Below, one piece after another: positions 58,943 through 61,875 of a stretch of 61,875 nt of DNA. Source of the stretch: Alphaproteobacteria bacterium (lineage in GTDB: Bacteria > Pseudomonadota > Alphaproteobacteria > Rhodobacterales > Rhodobacteraceae); assembly GCA_030433335.1 (NCBI GenBank), contig JAUILL010000021.1, positions 1-61,875 of the forward strand, given 5' to 3'. The position numbers were made by a program, and so were the translations under genes. Under the pieces are notes generated by a model that was not told the origin of the DNA, searched no databases, and was given only the letters and a program-made list of their open reading frames with translations. How positions within the stretch are numbered: position 1 is the first letter of the stretch; each line of letters starts with the position of its first letter.

Positions 58943-59329
58943 TCAGGTACGCAGGGTCGAGACGACCTCGAGGGTGTTTTGGTATTGGCGGCTGGCTTCG
59001 GTCATTTCGACCATCTCTTCGTCGACATTGACCGCAGCCTCGTAGACAAAGCCGTCTCCGTCCGCGAGCGGGTGATCGGGCCGAAAAACCTTGGCCGGTT
59101 CGCGGTCCAGAGAGACAATGTCACTAACGCTGGTGGTCGAAAGCCCGCTCTCGCGCGCATCACTGGCATAGTCGATTTCGAACACAGGACGGATCGCGCG
59201 GAACGCGCCTTCTTTTGTGGTCGATACCGATCCAGCGTTTGCGATGTTCGACGCGATCGTGTTCAAACGAGTCATCTGCGAGGACATCGACCGGGCGGCT
59301 ACATCATAGACGTTGTTGATCGAAGACAT
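58943..59329 (-). CDS. flgC: Proximal rod protein FlgC
   Basis: The product has 128 residues, with MTRLNTIASNIANAGSVSTT at the N-terminus, PDHPLADGDGFVYEAAVNVDEEM (partly shown) and the C-terminal MTEASRQYQNTLEVVSTLRT. Standard rod protein size. It lies 2 bases after flgB. Confidence 0.96.
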   Translation of the reverse strand: MSSINNVYDVAARSMSSQMTRLNTIASNIANAGSVSTTKEGAFRAIRPVFEIDYASDARESGLSTTSVSDIVSLDREPAKVFRPDHPLADGDGFVYEAAVNVDEEMVEMTEASRQYQNTLEVVSTLRT

Positions 59330-59331
59330 GA

Positions 59332-59715
59332 TTATTCTCCACGGATCGCTTGGTTCAGGCCAGCAATCTTGCGGTTCAGCAAGGTCAGCGTGGCTTGATA
59401 CCGTTGGGTGTTTTCCGAGAATTCCATTTGCTCGACCGCCATTTCGACGGTGTTGCCATCAAGTGCGGGGTTCAGGTTCTGGCGATAGACCAGTCCTTGA
59501 TTGATCCCACTCCCGACGGAAAAGTGCTGGTCGTCGCTGGCACGCAAGTTGCCTACGCCCTGTGCACGGTCCAAAGCGCTGGCAAAGTCGATATCCCGTG
59601 CCTTGAACCCCGGCGTCGCGGCGTTCGCGATGTTCGAAGCAAGAACATTGTTGCGGCGTTCACGCAGCACCAGTGCATCTGCGTGCAGGCTGATATGGTC
59701 GCGTATACCCGTCAT
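59332..59715 (-). CDS. flgB: Proximal rod protein FlgB
   Basis: The product has 127 residues from ATG 59715 with [28 protein letters not shown] (partly shown) and the C-terminal [21 protein letters not shown]. It is first in the flgBCDEFGHIJKL operon. An upstream in-frame extension to 59865 is rejected because it would run through the sigma54 promoter. Confidence 0.96.
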   Translation of the reverse strand: MTGIRDHISLHADALVLRERRNNVLASNIANAATPGFKARDIDFASALDRAQGVGNLRASDDQHFSVGSGINQGLVYRQNLNPALDGNTVEMAVEQMEFSENTQRYQATLTLLNRKIAGLNQAIRGE

Positions 59716-59765
59716 TCCGGTCCTCGTTGACTTTCTTCCTAAAAAGTTCGGCGCTTGGGCCGTTC

Positions 59766-59780
59766 TGGTCTGGGAATTGC
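59766..59780 (+). promoter_or_regulatory. Possible sigma54 promoter of the DPFA-repeat gene
   Basis: TGGTCT (59766-59771), five bases, TTGC (59777-59780): the essential GG and GC are correctly spaced but the -24 box is weak. Its -12 box shares the palindrome TTGCAA with the flgB promoter on the other strand. Confidence 0.45.
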
Positions 59781-59793
59781 AAGTGCCATGCCA
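59779..59793 (-). promoter_or_regulatory. Sigma54 promoter of flgB operon
   Basis: On the minus strand TGGCAT (59793-59788), five bases, TTGC (59782-59779). Predicted start near 59767, about 50 bases before the flgB ATG. Confidence 0.88.
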
Positions 59794-59822
59794 AACCGGA
59801 GCAATGCGGCAGGAGCACACAC

Positions 59823-61875
59823 ATGACCTCGGCCAAATCTGAAAATTCAGGATCGAAAACCACACGCCGTGTGAAACCGACGCGCAAGATCCTTGATAAG
59901 ATGCGCGGCGTGGAACCGCTCGCCGGAGCCGAAGTGCTGGCCAACCTCTATGAAGAGGAAAAGGATCCGACCCGGCGCAACCTTTTGATGCAGGCCCGCC
60001 TGAAGCTGCTGCAGGATGCTCTCAAGGGCGAAAAGCCTGCGCCCAAGCCCAAGCGCAAAAAGACCACCAAGCCCAAGCCGGAACCCGAATTGGTGGAAGA
60101 GCCCGTGGTCATCCCCGAACCCGAACCAGCGCCGCCGCCCAAGAAAGCGCCCAAACTCGACATGATGGATCTGAGCGATCCCTCGGTCTTTGACGTCTTT
60201 GGCGATCTTGATGCTGACGACGATGAAGAAGAGACACCGCCGCCCGCGAAACCCGCGCCCGCCCCGACCGCGACCGAAGAGACCGCGCCCGATCCCTTTG
60301 CGATGCTGGCAGATATCGGCGACGGCAATGCTGCCTCTGACGATCCTTTCGCTGCTTTTGGTGACGACGATAGTGATGATCCGTTCGCTGCGTTCGGCGA
60401 CGCTTCGTCAAAACCAGCCAAATCCGATGCGCCGGCGGATGATCCATTTGCTGCCTTCAAGGATGACGACGAAGACGACCCTTTCGCTGCTTTCGATACC
60501 GAAGAGACCACACCCTCGACGAAACCCGCCACCCCCGCTGCGGCTGCCCCCGACGCGGACCCTTTCGCGGCGTTCGACGATGATGAAGACCCCTTCGCCC
60601 CCTTCGACAGCACGCCCGAGACGACTTCAGAGGGGTTGGACCTCGACGCACTGAAGGCGCTTGAAGCCGAGGCCTCTGCTCCCCCCGCAGAAGAAGACCC
60701 GTTTGCCGCCCTGGAGGCCGCGGATGACGTCCAAGGCGACGACACACAAACGACCGTGCCCGAGGCCGTCCTTGAGGACACCCCCAACGCAGACCCCTTT
60801 GCAGCCTTCGAAGAAGACGACCCCTTCGCGGCGCTGGCTGACTTCGAAGATCACGGAGATGCAGCCGCGGCCACAGAGGATATGGCAGAAGAGACTGCAC
60901 CCGAAGTCGCGGAGACTTCTCTCGATGATCAGGTGCAAGGCGAAGAGGCCATTGCAGAGGTCTCGGGCGATGAGAGCGCATCTGACACCATGCCCGAAAG
61001 TCCCTGCGATGCACTTGCTGACTTGGAAGACGATAGAGCCTCACCTGTCGAGGGCTCGGACTCGGATGGTCCCGACGCGCCCCCTCTGGACGATCCGGCT
61101 CAGACCGAAGCCGACGCCCCTGAACCACAGGCGTCGGCAGATGATCCTGTGACAGAAGACATCGCGAAGGAAGCCCTCGAGACCCTACCCGCAGATCCCT
61201 TCGCCGCACTCGCCGATCTTGGAGACCCCGAGGCGAAGGAGACGACCGGCGAAGACGACGACATGTTCGCGCCCTTCGAGGTCGCCAAGCCCGACGCAAA
61301 AGACAGCAGTGCACAGCTCGCCCGCCTCGCCGCAGGCGGGATGGCCGCGCTGGCCGAGGGCACCGATCCCGCAACCGACGTGCAGCCCGAAGAGGAAACG
61401 GCCGAAGACCTGCCGGAGGATCATCTAGCCGAGGATACCGGAGAGGAAAGCGGCCCCGAAGCGGAAACCGCTGACGACGTCGACGCGGACCCTTTCGCGG
61501 CGTTCGACGATGATGAAGACCCCTTCGCCCCCTTCGACAGCACGCCCGAGACGACTTCAGAGGGGTTGGACCTCGACGCACTGAAGGCGCTTGAAGCCGA
61601 GGCCTCTGCTCCCCCCGCAGAAGAAGACCCGTTTGCCGCCCTGGAGGCCGCGGATGACGTCCAAGGCGACGACACACAAACGACCGTGCCCGAGGCCGTC
61701 CTTGAGGACACCCCCAACGCAGACCCCTTTGCTGCCTTCGAAGAGGAAGACCCCTTCGCGGCGCTGGCTGACTTCGAAGATCACGGAGATGCAGCCGCGG
61801 CCACAGAGGATATGATGGAAGAGACTGCACCCGAAGTCGCGGAGACGTCTCTCGATGATCAGGTGGAAGGCGAAG
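59823..61875 (+). CDS. Large acidic DPFA-repeat protein (partial, runs off right edge)
   Basis: An open frame from ATG 59823 (CAGGAG 7 bases upstream) has no stop before the window ends, giving 684 visible residues. Residues 1-65 are basic and helical ([16 protein letters not shown], then [17 protein letters not shown]). A Pro/Lys-rich hinge follows, and from about residue 115 the sequence is extremely acidic with 16 copies of DPFA, mostly DPFAAF, DPFAAL or DPFAPF. A block beginning near residue 244 recurs 310 residues later almost unchanged. No signal peptide or membrane helix is visible. I know no named family. A disordered cytoplasmic scaffold is a reasonable guess, because the gene is divergent from flgB. 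Confidence 0.85.
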   Translation, partial: MTSAKSENSGSKTTRRVKPTRKILDKMRGVEPLAGAEVLANLYEEEKDPTRRNLLMQARLKLLQDALKGEKPAPKPKRKKTTKPKPEPELVEEPVVIPEPEPAPPPKKAPKLDMMDLSDPSVFDVFGDLDADDDEEETPPPAKPAPAPTATEETAPDPFAMLADIGDGNAASDDPFAAFGDDDSDDPFAAFGDASSKPAKSDAPADDPFAAFKDDDEDDPFAAFDTEETTPSTKPATPAAAAPDADPFAAFDDDEDPFAPFDSTPETTSEGLDLDALKALEAEASAPPAEEDPFAALEAADDVQGDDTQTTVPEAVLEDTPNADPFAAFEEDDPFAALADFEDHGDAAAATEDMAEETAPEVAETSLDDQVQGEEAIAEVSGDESASDTMPESPCDALADLEDDRASPVEGSDSDGPDAPPLDDPAQTEADAPEPQASADDPVTEDIAKEALETLPADPFAALADLGDPEAKETTGEDDDMFAPFEVAKPDAKDSSAQLARLAAGGMAALAEGTDPATDVQPEEETAEDLPEDHLAEDTGEESGPEAETADDVDADPFAAFDDDEDPFAPFDSTPETTSEGLDLDALKALEAEASAPPAEEDPFAALEAADDVQGDDTQTTVPEAVLEDTPNADPFAAFEEEDPFAALADFEDHGDAAAATEDMMEETAPEVAETSLDDQVEGE
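60551..60945. repeat. Direct repeat, copy 1 (period 930 bases)
   Basis: This 395-base stretch recurs at 61481-61875 with no gaps; I count 8 mismatches by eye. The period of 930 bases is 310 codons, so the reading frame is kept. Copy 1 begins sharply at the codon for Asp in DADPFAAF. Confidence 0.95.
61481..61875. repeat. Direct repeat, copy 2 (continues past window edge)
   Basis: Second copy of the 60551-60945 block, still matching at the last base of the window, so the true repeat is longer than 395 bases and the gene may hold further copies. Differences cluster at acidic codons and at one methionine substitution. Confidence 0.95.

Noticed and set aside
59716..59865. N-terminal extension of FlgB to 59865
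   Set aside because: It would run through the sigma54 promoter and overlap the start of the divergent gene; 127 residues is the usual FlgB length.
60457..61830. Long minus-strand frame of 457 residues, rich in Arg, Pro and Leu
   Set aside because: It is the reverse shadow of the DPFA-repeat gene. The plus-strand frame has a start, ribosome-binding site and sensible acidic repeats, and its codon pattern explains the open reverse frame.
60551..61875. Possibility that the 930-base repeat is an assembly duplication
   Set aside because: The copies differ at 8 positions and the flanks differ, so a simple duplicated contig end is unlikely, though long reads would be needed to close the question.

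Overview
The window is a nearly uninterrupted flagellum and chemotaxis island from an alphaproteobacterium, most likely a marine Rhodobacteraceae (roseobacter-type) bacterium. The evidence is high-GC coding, a split CheA3/CheA4-type che operon laid out like cheOp3 of Rhodobacter sphaeroides, a fleT-fliEFGHIJ operon, a FleQ/FleT/RpoN control layer and an SltF-type transglycosylase. This matches the sigma54-controlled, gammaproteobacterium-derived flagellar system known as fla1 in R. sphaeroides. No rRNA, tRNA, CRISPR array or insertion sequence was seen.

Layout. 1-2600: an upstream fragment, an orphan LuxR-type response regulator, then fliA and a degenerate flhF read leftward from flhA. 2600-10100: divergent sigma54 promoters drive flhA-flhF-fliA leftward and flgP-flgT-flgA rightward; flgM, a DUF2802-like membrane protein, two uncharacterised leftward genes, a second FliL and a 53-residue orphan small protein follow. 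10080-11100: fliS, a fliT-like gene and a small membrane protein. 11190-21420: the che operon, reading leftward from a 100-residue unknown through cheA4, cheR, cheB, cheW, tlpT-like, cheY and cheA3. 21440-21680: an intergenic stretch with a candidate structured RNA. 21728-36230: fleT, fliEFGHIJ, fliKLMNOPQR, flhB. 36275-38500: a sigma28-type unknown gene and a sigma54-type pair of membrane proteins. 38597-47700: rpoN, fliC, PomAB-type motAB, fliD, fleQ, sltF. 47708-59715: flgBCDEFGHIJKL read leftward. 59823 to the end: the 5' part of a very acidic DPFA-repeat protein that leaves the window.

Regulation can be read from the sequence. Strong sigma54 elements (TGGCAC-N5-TTGC type) precede flhA, flgP, the second fliL, the 53-residue gene, fleT, fliK, fliO, the gene at 37012, motA, flgG, flgB and sltF. 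A second class, TAAA-N15-G(C/T)CGTTRR, precedes flgM, fliS, the che operon, the gene at 36275-36835 and rpoN itself, with a weaker version at fliC; it fits sigma28 (FliA). Since fliA lies in a sigma54 operon and rpoN has a sigma28-type promoter, the two sigma factors appear wired into a mutual positive loop restrained by FlgM.

Most unusual items: the DPFA-repeat protein with a 310-residue near-identical repeat; the sltF start codon inside a perfect 13-bp hairpin that is also a terminator for the flgB-L operon, with a sigma54 promoter giving an almost leaderless transcript; the RpoN-FliA loop; the candidate RNA upstream of fleT; an NHLP-like protein; and several small or unknown genes with flagellar promoters. 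All calls are by reading; no database search was run.
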